The notes below the pieces were generated by a model. That model saw only the letters and a list, made by a program, of their open reading frames with translations. It made no database searches and was not told where the DNA came from. From Mycobacterium sp. NBC_00419 (GTDB lineage Bacteria > Actinomycetota > Actinomycetes > Mycobacteriales > Mycobacteriaceae), in the NCBI RefSeq assembly GCF_036023875.1, contig NZ_CP107931.1, forward strand, positions 3,534,001-3,598,000: a stretch of 64,000 nucleotides of DNA, in the 5' to 3' direction. Numbering within the stretch: the stretch's first letter is position 1; the number at the start of each line of letters is the position of its first letter. Positions 44,514-53,750 of this stretch are shown here, piece after piece. The position numbers were made by a program, and so were the translations under genes.

Positions 44514-45830
44514 ATGAGCAGTACTGACCAGGCCGCACACACCGCCGCCTCGGCGAGGATGTTCGCCGAAGCCTGTGCGGTCATTCCCGGCGGGGTCAAC
44601 TCCCCGGTACGGGCGTTCAACTCCGTCGGCGGCACCCCGCGGTACATCACCTCCGCCAAGGGCTACTGGCTGACCGACGCCGACGACAACCGCTACGTCG
44701 ACCTGGTCTGCTCGTGGGGTCCGATGATCCTGGGCCACGCCCACCCTGCCGTCGTCGAGGCGGTGCAACGCGCAGCGGCCAACGGGCTGTCGTTCGGCGC
44801 TCCCACGCCCGGCGAGACGGACCTGGCCACCGAGATCATCGACCGGGTGGCGCCGGTCGAGCGGGTACGGCTGGTGAACTCCGGCACCGAGGCCACCATG
44901 AGCGCGGTGCGCCTGGCCCGCGGGTTCACCGGACGCTCGAAGGTCATCAAGTTCTCCGGTTGCTACCACGGACACGTGGATGCGCTGCTGGCCGACGCCG
45001 GCTCCGGGGTGGCCACGCTGGGCCTGCCGTCCTCGCCGGGTGTCACCGGTGCCACCGCTGCGGACACCATCGTGTTGCCCTACAACGATATTGCCGCTGT
45101 CGAGGAGTCGTTCGCCAAGTTCGGCGACACCATCGCCGCGGTGATCACCGAGGCGTGCCCGGGCAACATGGGTGCGGTCGCGCCGCTGCCGGGCTACAAC
45201 GCCGAACTGCGCCGCATCACCGCCGAGTACGGGACGCTGCTGATCATCGACGAGGTGATGACCGGATTCCGGATGAGCCGAAGCGGTTGGTACGGGCTTG
45301 ATCCGGTGGACGCCGACCTGTTTACGTTCGGCAAAGTGATGAGCGGTGGCCTGCCCGCCGCGGCGTTCGGCGGCCGCCGCGACGTCATGGAACGGCTGGC
45401 CCCGCTGGGCCCGGTGTATCAGGCAGGCACGCTGTCGGGTAACCCGGTGGCGGTGGCCGCCGGGCTGGCCACGCTGCGCCACGCCGACGACGCGGTGTAC
45501 ACCAAGCTGAACGCCAACGCCGACCAGCTGGCCGGTCTTCTCTGCGACGCGCTTACCGAAGCCGGTGTCATCCATCAGGTTCCGCGGGCCGGCAACTTCC
45601 TGTCGGTGTTCTTCTCCGCTACGCCGGTGACGGACTTCGCCTCGGCGCGGGCCAGCGAGACCTGGCGCTTCCCGGCGTTCTTCCACGCCCTGCTGGCAGG
45701 CGGCGTGTACGCGCCGCCGAGTGCCTTCGAAACCTGGTTCGTCTCAGCTGCTTTGGACGACGCCGCATTCGACCGGATCGCGGCCGCGCTACCGGCGGCC
45801 GCGCGAGCTGCCGCGGAGGCCAAGCAGTGA
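44514..45830 (+). CDS. hemL: Glutamate-1-semialdehyde 2,1-aminomutase
   Basis: HemL (438 residues) converts glutamate-1-semialdehyde to 5-aminolevulinate with PLP. Blocks seen are [63 protein letters not shown] (PLP Asp) and [18 protein letters not shown] (PLP lysine). An in-frame GTG at 44508 is a slightly longer alternative. It supplies the product of HemA to HemB although it lies 20 kb away, and is followed by cytochrome c maturation genes. Confidence 0.96.
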   Translation: MSSTDQAAHTAASARMFAEACAVIPGGVNSPVRAFNSVGGTPRYITSAKGYWLTDADDNRYVDLVCSWGPMILGHAHPAVVEAVQRAAANGLSFGAPTPGETDLATEIIDRVAPVERVRLVNSGTEATMSAVRLARGFTGRSKVIKFSGCYHGHVDALLADAGSGVATLGLPSSPGVTGATAADTIVLPYNDIAAVEESFAKFGDTIAAVITEACPGNMGAVAPLPGYNAELRRITAEYGTLLIIDEVMTGFRMSRSGWYGLDPVDADLFTFGKVMSGGLPAAAFGGRRDVMERLAPLGPVYQAGTLSGNPVAVAAGLATLRHADDAVYTKLNANADQLAGLLCDALTEAGVIHQVPRAGNFLSVFFSATPVTDFASARASETWRFPAFFHALLAGGVYAPPSAFETWFVSAALDDAAFDRIAAALPAAARAAAEAKQ

Positions 45831-46477
45831 GCATTGAACCCACTCAGACTCAATCTGATGCGCCGGCCCCGAGCGTCCGGACGGTCGTGCACGTGATGCG
45901 TCACGGCGAAGTGCACAACCCCGACGGCATTCTGTATGGCCGCCTGCCCGATTTCCACCTCTCCGAGCGCGGCCGGGCCCAGGCCGCGGCGGTGGCCAGC
46001 TGGCTGGCTAGCCGCGACATCGTCTACGTGGTGGCCTCTCCGCTGGAGCGTGCGCAAGAGACCGCCGCGCCGATCGCCGCCCATCACGGTCTGGCGGTCG
46101 ACGTCGACGACGAGCTCATCGAGTCGCTCAACGTCTTCCAGGGCCAGAAGGTATCCCCGGGTGACGGTGCGTTGCGCGACCCGCGCAACTGGTGGCATCT
46201 GCGCAACCCGCGACAGCCGACCTGGGGCGAGCCCTACCACCAGATCGCCGTGCGGATGAAAGCCGCGGTCGACCGGGCCAGGGCCAAGGCCACCGGACAC
46301 GAGGCGGTGTGCGTCAGCCACCAACTGCCCGTCGAGACGCTACGTCGGGCGATGAATGACCTTCCGCTGCATCACTTTCCAACCCGAAGGCTGTGCAACC
46401 TGGCATCGCTGACGTCGCTCTACTTCGACGGCGACGACTACGTCGGCTGGGGCTACTCGGAGCTCGGCGGGCAGTGA
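45827..46477 (+). CDS. Histidine phosphatase family protein (Rv0525-like)
   Basis: This 216-residue phosphatase has the catalytic [15 protein letters not shown] motif, the second basic block [14 protein letters not shown] and the distal His in [14 protein letters not shown]. It belongs to the phosphoglycerate-mutase-like phosphatases, not to true mutases. GTG overlaps the hemL stop by 4 bp. Its place at the head of the ccs genes is conserved in mycobacteria; the substrate is unknown. Confidence 0.88.
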   Translation: MSIEPTQTQSDAPAPSVRTVVHVMRHGEVHNPDGILYGRLPDFHLSERGRAQAAAVASWLASRDIVYVVASPLERAQETAAPIAAHHGLAVDVDDELIESLNVFQGQKVSPGDGALRDPRNWWHLRNPRQPTWGEPYHQIAVRMKAAVDRARAKATGHEAVCVSHQLPVETLRRAMNDLPLHHFPTRRLCNLASLTSLYFDGDDYVGWGYSELGGQ

Positions 46478-47082
46478 AGCGGCTGGCGGTCCTCCTGGTG
46501 GCGGTGGCGGTACTGGCCGGCTGCTCCACTGGTGACGACGCCGTCGCCCAGGGCGGGACGTTCGAGTTCGTCGCACCGGGTGGCAAGACCGACATCGTCT
46601 ACGACCCGCCGGCCAGCCGCGGCAAGCCCGGCCCGCTGTCGGGCCCGGAACTGATGGACCCGTCGAAAACGATCTCCGTCAACGACTTCGGGGGCAAGGT
46701 CGTGGTGATCAACGTCTGGGGCCAGTGGTGTGGTCCCTGCCGCTCGGAGATCACCCAGCTGGAGAAGGTCTACAACCAGACGCGCGACCTCGGTGTGGCC
46801 TTCCTCGGTATCGACGTGCGTGACAACGACATCACCGCGCCGCAGGATTTCGTCACCGACCGCAAGGTGACGTTCCCGTCGATCTACGACCCGGCGATGC
46901 GGACCATGATCGCCTTCGGCGGCAAGTACCCCACCACCGTCATCCCGTCGACCATCGTGCTCGACCGCGAGCACCGGGTGGCCGCGGTGTTCCTGCGCGA
47001 ACTGCTCGCCGAGGACCTGCTTCCGGTGGTGCAGCGGCTTGCCGCCGAACCCGGGCCGTCGGCGAAACCGGCTGCGCCGTGA
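46474..47082 (+). CDS. Thioredoxin-like lipoprotein (ResA/TlpA type, cytochrome c maturation)
   Basis: This 202-residue protein has a lipoprotein signal (VAVLAGC at residues 10-16) and a thioredoxin domain with VINVWGQWCGPCRSEITQLE (active site WCGPC) and YPTTVIPSTIVLD (cis-proline). It is expected outside the membrane, reducing apocytochrome c haem-binding cysteines with electrons from CcdA. GTG overlaps the preceding stop and the end overlaps ccdA by 4 bp. Corresponds to Rv0526. Confidence 0.92.
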   Translation: MKRLAVLLVAVAVLAGCSTGDDAVAQGGTFEFVAPGGKTDIVYDPPASRGKPGPLSGPELMDPSKTISVNDFGGKVVVINVWGQWCGPCRSEITQLEKVYNQTRDLGVAFLGIDVRDNDITAPQDFVTDRKVTFPSIYDPAMRTMIAFGGKYPTTVIPSTIVLDREHRVAAVFLRELLAEDLLPVVQRLAAEPGPSAKPAAP

Positions 47083-47882
47083 CCGGATTCGCCCAGACCG
47101 CCGCCGCGGGGCCGCTGCTGCTGGCCCTGGGTGTCTGCGTGCTCGCCGGACTGGTGTCGTTCGCCTCGCCGTGCGTGGTGCCGTTGGTGCCGGGCTACCT
47201 GTCCTATCTGGCGGCCGTCGTCGGCGTGGACGACCTCGACGCGGCCACCGGCCGGGTCGCGCTCAAGACCCAGCCCCTGGCCTTCCCACCCACCACCCGG
47301 TGGCGGGTAGCCGGCTCAGCACTGCTGTTCGTGGCGGGCTTCACCGCGGTGTTCGTCCTCGGCACCGTCGCGGTGCTGGGCATGACGACCGCGCTGATCA
47401 CCAATCAGGTTCTGCTGCAACGGGTCGGTGGGGTGCTGACCATCGTGATGGGCTTGGTGTTCATCGGGTTCGTGCCCGCGCTGCAGCGCCAGGCCAGGTT
47501 CACCCCCCGCCGCTTCGCCGGCCTCGCCGGTGCGCCCCTGCTGGGTGCGGTGTTCGGCCTCGGCTGGACACCCTGTCTGGGCCCGACGCTGACCGGGGTG
47601 ATCACCGTCGCCTCGGCCACCGACGGCGCCAACGTCGCCCGCGGCGTGCTGCTCGTCATCGCCTACTGTCTCGGTCTGGGTATCCCGTTCGTGCTGCTGG
47701 CCCTCGGATCAGGCTGGGCGGTCAACGGATTCGGCTGGCTGCGCCGCCACACCCGGGCGATCCAGATCTTCGGTGGTCTGCTGCTCATCGCCGTCGGCCT
47801 GGCGCTGGTCACCGGGTTGTGGAGCGACTTCGTGTCCTGGGTGCGCGACGCCTTCGTCTCCGACGTGAGGCTCCCGATATGA
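47079..47882 (+). CDS. ccdA: Cytochrome c biogenesis protein CcdA
   Basis: CcdA (267 residues) has six membrane helices and passes reducing power across the membrane. The two redox cysteines are in LVSFASPCVVPLVPGY and GLGWTPCLGPTLTGV, each followed by proline-containing helices as in the family. It is joined to its thioredoxin partner and to resB by 4-bp overlaps. Confidence 0.94.
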   Translation: MTGFAQTAAAGPLLLALGVCVLAGLVSFASPCVVPLVPGYLSYLAAVVGVDDLDAATGRVALKTQPLAFPPTTRWRVAGSALLFVAGFTAVFVLGTVAVLGMTTALITNQVLLQRVGGVLTIVMGLVFIGFVPALQRQARFTPRRFAGLAGAPLLGAVFGLGWTPCLGPTLTGVITVASATDGANVARGVLLVIAYCLGLGIPFVLLALGSGWAVNGFGWLRRHTRAIQIFGGLLLIAVGLALVTGLWSDFVSWVRDAFVSDVRLPI

Positions 47883-49519
47883 CCACCTCCGCTTGGCAAG
47901 CAGACACCGAAATCCCCGATACGCCGACGCCCGCAGGACCTTTGCGTCGGCTCGCGCGGCTGCCCCGCAATCTGTGGCGCGCACTGACCTCGATGGGCAC
48001 TGCCCTGGTGCTGCTGTTCCTGCTTGCACTGGCCGCCGTCCCCGGTGCGCTGCTGCCGCAGCGCAGCCTCAACGAGGCCAAGGTCGAGCAGTACATCGCC
48101 GACCACAACATCATCGGGCCGTGGCTGGACCGGCTGCAGTTCTTCGGAGTGTTCTCCAGCTTCTGGTTCACCGCGATCTACGCGCTGCTGTTCATCTCGC
48201 TGGTGGGCTGCCTCACCCCGCGGATGCTCGAGCACGTCCGCACCCTGCGCTCGACCCCGGTTCCCGCGCCGCGCAACCTGTCCCGGCTGCCCAAGTACGC
48301 GAGCGCCGAGCTCACCGGAACCCCGGACGCGGTCGCGGCGGCGATCACCGGACGGCTGCGGGGCTGGCGCCGCGTCACCCGCAAGACCGACGAGGGCCTG
48401 GAGGTGTCGGCCGAGAAGGGCTACCTGCGCGAGTTCGGCAACATCGTCTTCCACTTTTCGCTGCTGGGCCTGCTGGTGGCCATCGCGGTCGGCAAGCTGT
48501 TCGGCTACGAGGGCAACGTCATCGTCATCGCCAACGGCGGCCCGGGGTTCTGCTCGGCCTCCCCGGCCGCATTCGATTCGTTCCGCGCCGGCAACAACGT
48601 CGACGGCACCTCGCTGTACCCGATGTGTGTCAAAGTCAACGACTTCCAGGCCCGATACCTCCCCGGCGGGCAGGCCACGTCCTTCGCCTCAGACATCGAA
48701 TACCAGGCCGGGGCCGACCTGGCCACCGGCACCTGGCGGCCCTACCGCCTCGAGGTCAACCACCCGCTGCGCATCGGCGGTGACCGGGTGTATCTGCAGG
48801 GCCACGGATATGCGCCGACGTTCACCGTCACGTTCCCCAACGGGCAGAAGCGCACCCAGACCCTGCAGTGGCGGCCCGACGACCCCCGCACTCTGCTGTC
48901 GTCGGGCGTGATCCGCGTCGACCCGCCCGGTGGTATGTACCCCGACGCCGACGAACGCCGCAAGCATCAGCTCGCCATCATGGGCCTGTTCGCGCCGACC
49001 GCCGAATTCGACGGCACCCTGCTGTCGTCGAGCTACCCGGCACTCAACGATCCCGCCGTCGCCATCGACATCTACCGCGGCGACACCGGGCTGGACACCG
49101 GTCGCCCGCAGTCGTTGTTCACCCTGGATCACCGGCTGCTCGAACAGAAGCGGCTGACCAAGGTCAAGCGGGTCAACCTGCGCCAGGGCGAGGAAGTGCG
49201 CCTCGACGACGGCACCGTGGTGAAGTTCGACAACGCCACCCCGTTCGTCAACCTGCAGGTCTCCCACGACCCGGGCCAGGTGTGGGTGCTGGTGTTCGCG
49301 ATGTCGATGATGGCGGGGCTGCTGGTGTCGCTGATCGTGCGCCGCCGCCGGGTGTGGGCCAGGATTGAACCGTCCGCCCAACCCCCCGGTACGGTGAACA
49401 TCGAGCTGGGCGGTCTGGCCCGTACCGATAACTCCGGGTGGGGCAGCGAGTTCGAGAAGCTCACCGAGCGGTTGTTGACCGACGTGCCGGACGCGGCGCC
49501 GTCGCAAGAGAAGGTCTGA
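47879..49519 (+). CDS. resB: Cytochrome c biogenesis protein ResB (Ccs1)
   Basis: ResB (546 residues) is half of the system II haem-handling synthetase. Helices are near residues 38-60 (TALVLLFLLALAAVPGAL), 90-110 and 190-212 (IVFHFSLLGLLVAIAVGKL). A large external domain of about 260 residues follows and the last helix is around VFAMSMMAGLLVSLI. Conserved features include PLRIGGDRVYLQGHGYAP. It is coupled to ccdA and lies 4 nt from ccsA. Confidence 0.93.
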   Translation: MTTSAWQADTEIPDTPTPAGPLRRLARLPRNLWRALTSMGTALVLLFLLALAAVPGALLPQRSLNEAKVEQYIADHNIIGPWLDRLQFFGVFSSFWFTAIYALLFISLVGCLTPRMLEHVRTLRSTPVPAPRNLSRLPKYASAELTGTPDAVAAAITGRLRGWRRVTRKTDEGLEVSAEKGYLREFGNIVFHFSLLGLLVAIAVGKLFGYEGNVIVIANGGPGFCSASPAAFDSFRAGNNVDGTSLYPMCVKVNDFQARYLPGGQATSFASDIEYQAGADLATGTWRPYRLEVNHPLRIGGDRVYLQGHGYAPTFTVTFPNGQKRTQTLQWRPDDPRTLLSSGVIRVDPPGGMYPDADERRKHQLAIMGLFAPTAEFDGTLLSSSYPALNDPAVAIDIYRGDTGLDTGRPQSLFTLDHRLLEQKRLTKVKRVNLRQGEEVRLDDGTVVKFDNATPFVNLQVSHDPGQVWVLVFAMSMMAGLLVSLIVRRRRVWARIEPSAQPPGTVNIELGGLARTDNSGWGSEFEKLTERLLTDVPDAAPSQEKV

Positions 49520-49523
49520 GAGC

Positions 49524-50531
49524 GTGAATACCGAACACATCGACATCGGCCTGGCCCGGTACTCCGACTGGGCGTTCACATCGTCGATCGTCGTCCTGGT
49601 CGGTGCACTGCTGCTGCTGGCCGTGGAGCTGGCCTACAGCCGGGGCCGCAAGGTCGAAGCCCGCGAGCTGGTGTCAGCCGGCGGAGCCGCTGGGCCGGCG
49701 ACATCAGGCACAGCCGTCACCGCCGACAGCGATCGGCCCGGTGTCGTGGTGGACGCCCCCAAACTGTCGACTGACGAGCGCATCGGCAAGGCCGGTCTGT
49801 CCCTGGTGTACGTCGGCATCGCGCTGTTGTTCGCCTGCATCGTGCTGCGCGGGCTGGCCACCACCCGCGTGCCGTGGGGCAACATGTACGAGTTCATCAA
49901 CCTGACCAGCTTCTGCGGTCTGGTGGCGGCCGCGGTGGTGCTGCGCAGGCCGCAGTACCGCGCCCTGTGGGTGTTCGTCCTGGTTCCGGTGCTCATCCTG
50001 CTGGCGGTGTCGGGCAAGTGGCTCTACACCAACGCCGCGCCCGTCATGCCCGCGCTGCAGTCCTACTGGCTGCCCATCCACGTCTCGGTGGTCAGCCTCG
50101 GCTCCGGGGTGTTCCTGGTCGCCGGTGTGGCCAGCATCCTGTTCCTGCTGAAGATGTCGCGGTTCGGCGACCCGACCAGTGACGGCACGCTGGCCCGGAT
50201 CGTGGCGAAACTGCCCGACGCGCAGACGCTGGACCGCATCGCCTACCGCACCACGATCTTCGCGTTCCCGATCTTCGGGTTCGGTGTGATCTTCGGCGCG
50301 ATCTGGGCCGAGGAGGCCTGGGGCCGCTACTGGGGCTGGGATCCCAAGGAGACGGTGTCGTTCATCGCATGGGTGGTGTACGCCGCCTACCTGCACGCCC
50401 GCTCGACGGCCGGTTGGCGCGACAAGAAGGCCGCCTGGATCAACGTGGTCGGCTTCGTGGCGATGGTCTTCAATCTGTTCTTCATCAACCTGGTGACCGT
50501 GGGCCTGCACTCGTACGCCGGAGTCAGCTGA
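49524..50531 (+). CDS. ccsA: Cytochrome c biogenesis protein CcsA (ResC)
   Basis: CcsA (335 residues) has about eight helices and the haem-binding tryptophan-rich motif WAEEAWGRYWGWDPKET between later helices. Candidate haem histidines are in LPIHVSVVSLG and YAAYLHARS. With ResB it delivers haem to apocytochrome c outside the cytoplasmic membrane. An N-terminal cytoplasmic insert of about 60 residues rich in Ala and Gly follows helix 1. GTG start at 49524, 4 nt after resB. Confidence 0.94.
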   Translation: MNTEHIDIGLARYSDWAFTSSIVVLVGALLLLAVELAYSRGRKVEARELVSAGGAAGPATSGTAVTADSDRPGVVVDAPKLSTDERIGKAGLSLVYVGIALLFACIVLRGLATTRVPWGNMYEFINLTSFCGLVAAAVVLRRPQYRALWVFVLVPVLILLAVSGKWLYTNAAPVMPALQSYWLPIHVSVVSLGSGVFLVAGVASILFLLKMSRFGDPTSDGTLARIVAKLPDAQTLDRIAYRTTIFAFPIFGFGVIFGAIWAEEAWGRYWGWDPKETVSFIAWVVYAAYLHARSTAGWRDKKAAWINVVGFVAMVFNLFFINLVTVGLHSYAGVS

Positions 50532-50544
50532 TCGGACCCTGCGC

Positions 50545-50550
50545 TAGGGT
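50545..50550 (+). promoter_or_regulatory. -10 element of the MinD-like ATPase gene
   Basis: TAGGGT lies about 57 nt before the GTG at 50607, predicting a leader of around 50 nt. Confidence 0.45.
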
Positions 50551-50606
50551 TTGAGGCACCGCACGAGAATCACTCGACCCGAAACGAACGTCAGGGGGAA
50601 GTGCAC

Positions 50607-51782
50607 GTGTCCGATCGACATGGTCTGCGCCCGGACCACGAATTGACTGATGCGACAACGGTGTTCCGCGCGCAGCGGTTCTCCGATCCCGCCACGTCGG
50701 CAGCGCAACCGGAACCCGATTGGATGGCTTCGACGCCGCCCATCGGCATCCCGCTCGATCCCATCCCGGCGGTGTCGGCGTACTACAACACCTACGTCAA
50801 CGAGGTGCCGGCGCCGTCCTATCGGCCCACCGTCCCGCCGACGCCGTACCCGGATCTGTCGACGAGCGCGCTGCTGCGCCAGGTGAAGCCGCCGCCCTCC
50901 TCGGGCTGGCGCCGGGCGCTGTATCTGGCCTCGGGAAAGTTGATCAACGTCGGCGAGAGCCCCCGCGACTCCCGCAACAAGAACCTCGTCGCCCAGGTGA
51001 ACCGTCCCCTGCACGGCTGCTACAAGATCGCCCTGCTGTCGTTGAAGGGCGGCGTGGGCAAGACGACGATCACCGCCACTCTCGGCGGCACGTTCGCCTC
51101 CATCCGCGGTGACCGGGTCATCGCTGTGGATGCCAACCCGGACCGCGGCACGCTGAGCCAGAAGGTGCCCTTGGAGACCCCGGCCACCGTGCGGCACCTG
51201 TTGCGTGACGCCGAGGGCATCGAGCGCTACAGCGACGTGCGTGGCTACACCTCGCAGGGTCCCAGCAGACTCGAGGTGCTGGCCTCCGAGAGCGACCCGG
51301 CGGTGTCGCAGGCGTTCAGCGCCGAGGATTACGACCGGGCACTGGAGGTGCTGGAGCGCTTCTACAGCCTGGTGCTCACCGACTGCGGCACCGGCCTGAT
51401 GCACTCGGCGATGTCGTCGGTGCTGGCCAAGGCGGACACGTTGATCGTGGTCAGTTCGGGTTCGGTGGACGGTGCACGCAGCGCCTCGGCGACGTTGGAC
51501 TGGCTCGACGCCCACGGCCACCAGGACCTGGTGCGCCGTTCGGTGTGCGTCATCAACGCCGTGCGCCCACGCTCGGGCAAGGTCGACATGCAGAAGGTGG
51601 TCGACCACTTCTCCCGGCGATGCCGCTCGGTGCAGGTGGTCCCGTTCGACCCGCATCTTGAAGAGGGCGCCGAGATCGAGTTGGAGCGGCTACGGCCGAA
51701 GACCAGGGAAGCATTGATCGGGCTGGCGGCGGTCGTCGCTGACGGGTTTCCCGCCGCCGACCCTCATGAGCGGTTCGCCTAG
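50607..51782 (+). CDS. MinD/ParA-like P-loop ATPase (Rv0530-like, EspI-related)
   Basis: This 391-residue protein has about 130 proline-rich residues, then a deviant Walker A SLKGGVGKTTITATLGG, Walker B-like VIAVDANPDRG and the TDCGTG block. The domain architecture (disordered Pro-rich N-terminus plus MinD-type ATPase) matches the EspI/Rv0530 group associated with secretion or positioning. GTG at 50607 has AGGGGGAA 6 nt upstream; GTG at 50601 is less favoured. Its TAG stop shares CTAG with the small gene on the other strand. Confidence 0.85.
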   Translation: MSDRHGLRPDHELTDATTVFRAQRFSDPATSAAQPEPDWMASTPPIGIPLDPIPAVSAYYNTYVNEVPAPSYRPTVPPTPYPDLSTSALLRQVKPPPSSGWRRALYLASGKLINVGESPRDSRNKNLVAQVNRPLHGCYKIALLSLKGGVGKTTITATLGGTFASIRGDRVIAVDANPDRGTLSQKVPLETPATVRHLLRDAEGIERYSDVRGYTSQGPSRLEVLASESDPAVSQAFSAEDYDRALEVLERFYSLVLTDCGTGLMHSAMSSVLAKADTLIVVSSGSVDGARSASATLDWLDAHGHQDLVRRSVCVINAVRPRSGKVDMQKVVDHFSRRCRSVQVVPFDPHLEEGAEIELERLRPKTREALIGLAAVVADGFPAADPHERFA

Positions 51783-51940
51783 CGGGGTTTGTTGTCCCCG
51801 TGGTTGAGCCGCCACAGGAAATCCGGATCGTCGTCGGGTCCGATGACGCGCGTCTTGGGACGGTTCGCCTGCGCTCGAATCGCCCGCCAGCCAACGTAGA
51901 CGATGGCGGCGATAATCAAGGCCAGCAACATGAACAGCAC
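51779..51940 (-). CDS. Small single-helix membrane protein (Rv0530A-like)
   Basis: This 53-residue product has one membrane helix (LFMLLALIIAAIVYVGWRA) and a polar tail with GPDDDPDFLWRL. AAGGAGG lies 5 nt before the GTG at 51940, which decides the start. The frame and position match a small annotated mycobacterial gene. It shares its stop CTAG with the ATPase gene and is divergent from the DUF4229 gene. Confidence 0.78.
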   Translation of the reverse strand: MLFMLLALIIAAIVYVGWRAIRAQANRPKTRVIGPDDDPDFLWRLNHGDNKPR

Positions 51941-51974
51941 GACAACCTCCTTGGTCCGAATATACGCGCGTCGG

Positions 51975-51980
51975 TAGGCT
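51975..51980 (+). promoter_or_regulatory. Leaderless -10 element of the DUF4229 gene
   Basis: TAGGCT lies 7 nt before the GTG at 51988. Confidence 0.6.
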
Positions 51981-51987
51981 CGGCGCC

Positions 51988-52299
51988 GTGTCAGACAATT
52001 CGGGCGGCTCAACTGGCCGCATGATCCGGGACGTCGTCGTGTACACGCTGGCGAGGCTCGTTCTGGTGGTCGTTCTGACCGCTGCGATCTATTACTTTGC
52101 CCAGCTGATCGGCATCCACGAGTTTCCTCTGGTGATCGCGGTGCTGTTCGCGATCGTCATCGCGCTGCCGCTGGGCATCTGGGTGCTGGCCCCGCTGCGC
52201 AAGCGGGCCACCGCCAGCATCGCGCAGGTCGACGAACGCCGCCGCACCGACCGCGACCAACTGCGGGCCCGGCTGCGCGGGGACAAACCGACGGACTAG
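51988..52299 (+). CDS. DUF4229 membrane protein (Rv0531-like)
   Basis: This 103-residue protein has two helices ([22 protein letters not shown] and [20 protein letters not shown]) and a basic, charged tail ([17 protein letters not shown]), as in DUF4229 proteins. Function unknown. It is convergent with menA and shares a CTAG that supplies both stop codons. Confidence 0.82.
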   Translation: MSDNSGGSTGRMIRDVVVYTLARLVLVVVLTAAIYYFAQLIGIHEFPLVIAVLFAIVIALPLGIWVLAPLRKRATASIAQVDERRRTDRDQLRARLRGDKPTD

Positions 52300-53165
52300 C
52301 CCAGCCCCAGCGCCGCGGCGACCGCGATCGACCACACCAGCATCGTCAGGCCGGTGTCCCGCAGCACCGGGATGAGCTCGCGGCCACCAAGTCCGCGGCG
52401 CACCGGGCCGGCGGCGCGGATCGCCAGCGGTACGGCCACCAGGCCGACCGCACACCACGGGGTGGCCGCCATCAGCGCCAGGGTCAGTAGGCCGGCCACG
52501 CCCAGCAGGCCCTGATACAGCAGCCGGGTGCGGGCATCGCCGAGACGGACCGCCAGCGTCACCTTGCCGGCCAGTGTGTCGGTGGGGATGTCGCGCAGGT
52601 TGTTGGCGACCAGCACCGCCGAGGACAGCGCCCCGGTGGCCACCGCCAGCGCCGCACCGACCCAGTCGACGCGCAGCGCCTGGGTGTACTGGGTGCCCAG
52701 GACCGCGACGAGTCCGAAGAACACGAACACCGCGATCTCACCGAGCCCGGCATAGCCGTAGGGCCGGGAGCCGCCGGTGTAGAGCCACGCCCCGGCGATA
52801 CAGACCGCGCCGACCGCGATCAGCCAGGGCGCGCTCAGGACCGCCAGCGCGAGCCCGGCGACCGCGCCCAGCGTCAGGCTGACGACGGCGGCGGTGAGCA
52901 CCGCGCGCGGCGTGGCCAGCTTGGAACCCACCAGCCGTAGCGGTCCGGAGCGCACGTCATCGGTGCCGCGGATTCCGTCGGAGTAGTCGTTGGCGTAGTT
53001 GACACCCACGATCAAGGCCATCGACACGGCCAGCGCCAGCAGGGCCTTCCACCACACAGCCGCATGCAGCCAGGCCGCCGCCCCGGTGCCGGCGATGACC
53101 GGAGCGATCGCGTTGGGCAGCGTCCTGGGCCTGGCCCCCTCGATCCACTGCGCGACGCTTGCCAT
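52296..53165 (-). CDS. menA: 1,4-dihydroxy-2-naphthoate polyprenyltransferase
   Basis: MenA (289 residues) attaches the polyprenyl chain to 1,4-dihydroxy-2-naphthoate, the membrane step of menaquinone synthesis. The aspartate-rich motifs of UbiA-type prenyltransferases are [14 protein letters not shown] and [14 protein letters not shown], with about eight helices and [17 protein letters not shown] near the N-terminus. The fabH gene found between Rv0531 and menA in M. tuberculosis is absent. Start ATG 53165. Confidence 0.95.
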   Translation of the reverse strand: MASVAQWIEGARPRTLPNAIAPVIAGTGAAAWLHAAVWWKALLALAVSMALIVGVNYANDYSDGIRGTDDVRSGPLRLVGSKLATPRAVLTAAVVSLTLGAVAGLALAVLSAPWLIAVGAVCIAGAWLYTGGSRPYGYAGLGEIAVFVFFGLVAVLGTQYTQALRVDWVGAALAVATGALSSAVLVANNLRDIPTDTLAGKVTLAVRLGDARTRLLYQGLLGVAGLLTLALMAATPWCAVGLVAVPLAIRAAGPVRRGLGGRELIPVLRDTGLTMLVWSIAVAAALGLG

Positions 53166-53750
53166 GCCCGCCATCGTCGCACGCACCGGTGGCAGGCAAC
53201 CGCGGTGTGTCCACCCCCGGGTATTGGATGTTGTTTGCTGATCTAGCACGCAGTTGTCTGTCCGGGTAGCTGGTGGCGCCGCTGTCCGTTTCGCCGGAAG
53301 CGGTCAGCTTTGCGCATCTGTCGGTCGAAACAGCCCCAATCCAGTCGCTGTCGCTTTGCCGCAAGAATTTTCAAGATGATTGCTGCTATCCATAAAGCGA
53401 ACCCGGCGGCCCGCTCGACAGAATCTTGCCGGTCTAGTGGGTCAGCAAAAGAGATTCCTACCTACAAGCAGCTTAACCGCTATCCTCGCCGCACCAGCTA
53501 ATCAAATTCTATCCAAGAACGCGTTCCAGTCTCGGCGGCAATTGTTGCGGCCTTAAATACTCTGCGGGCAAGAACTGTTTGCTACTAGCGACCTAACGGG
53601 GCCGTACCAGGAAATCCTCCGGGGTGTGGGATTGCGAGTCGTGTGACCTAAACCGCGGATTGGTCGGTTTTTCCCGCAATGCCGACGGTACTCAGATTTC
53701 CCTCCGGTAGGTTTTGCCGCGTCCACAAGAATCCCCCGACGGGAGTAGTC
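53166..53750. other. Gene-free stretch of lower G+C between menA and the secreted protein
   Basis: About 585 bp contain no convincing gene. G+C is visibly lower than in neighbouring genes (AT-rich runs around 53350-53400 and 53500-53560). Two short open frames, at 53310-53501 (+) and 53553-53756 (-), lack ribosome sites and family features. It may be a remnant of transferred DNA, or a long regulatory region for the gene at 53751. Confidence 0.6.
53708..53713 (+). promoter_or_regulatory. -10 element of the secreted low-complexity protein gene
   Basis: TAGGTT lies about 38 nt before the ATG at 53751; GGGAG provides the ribosome site. Confidence 0.4.
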
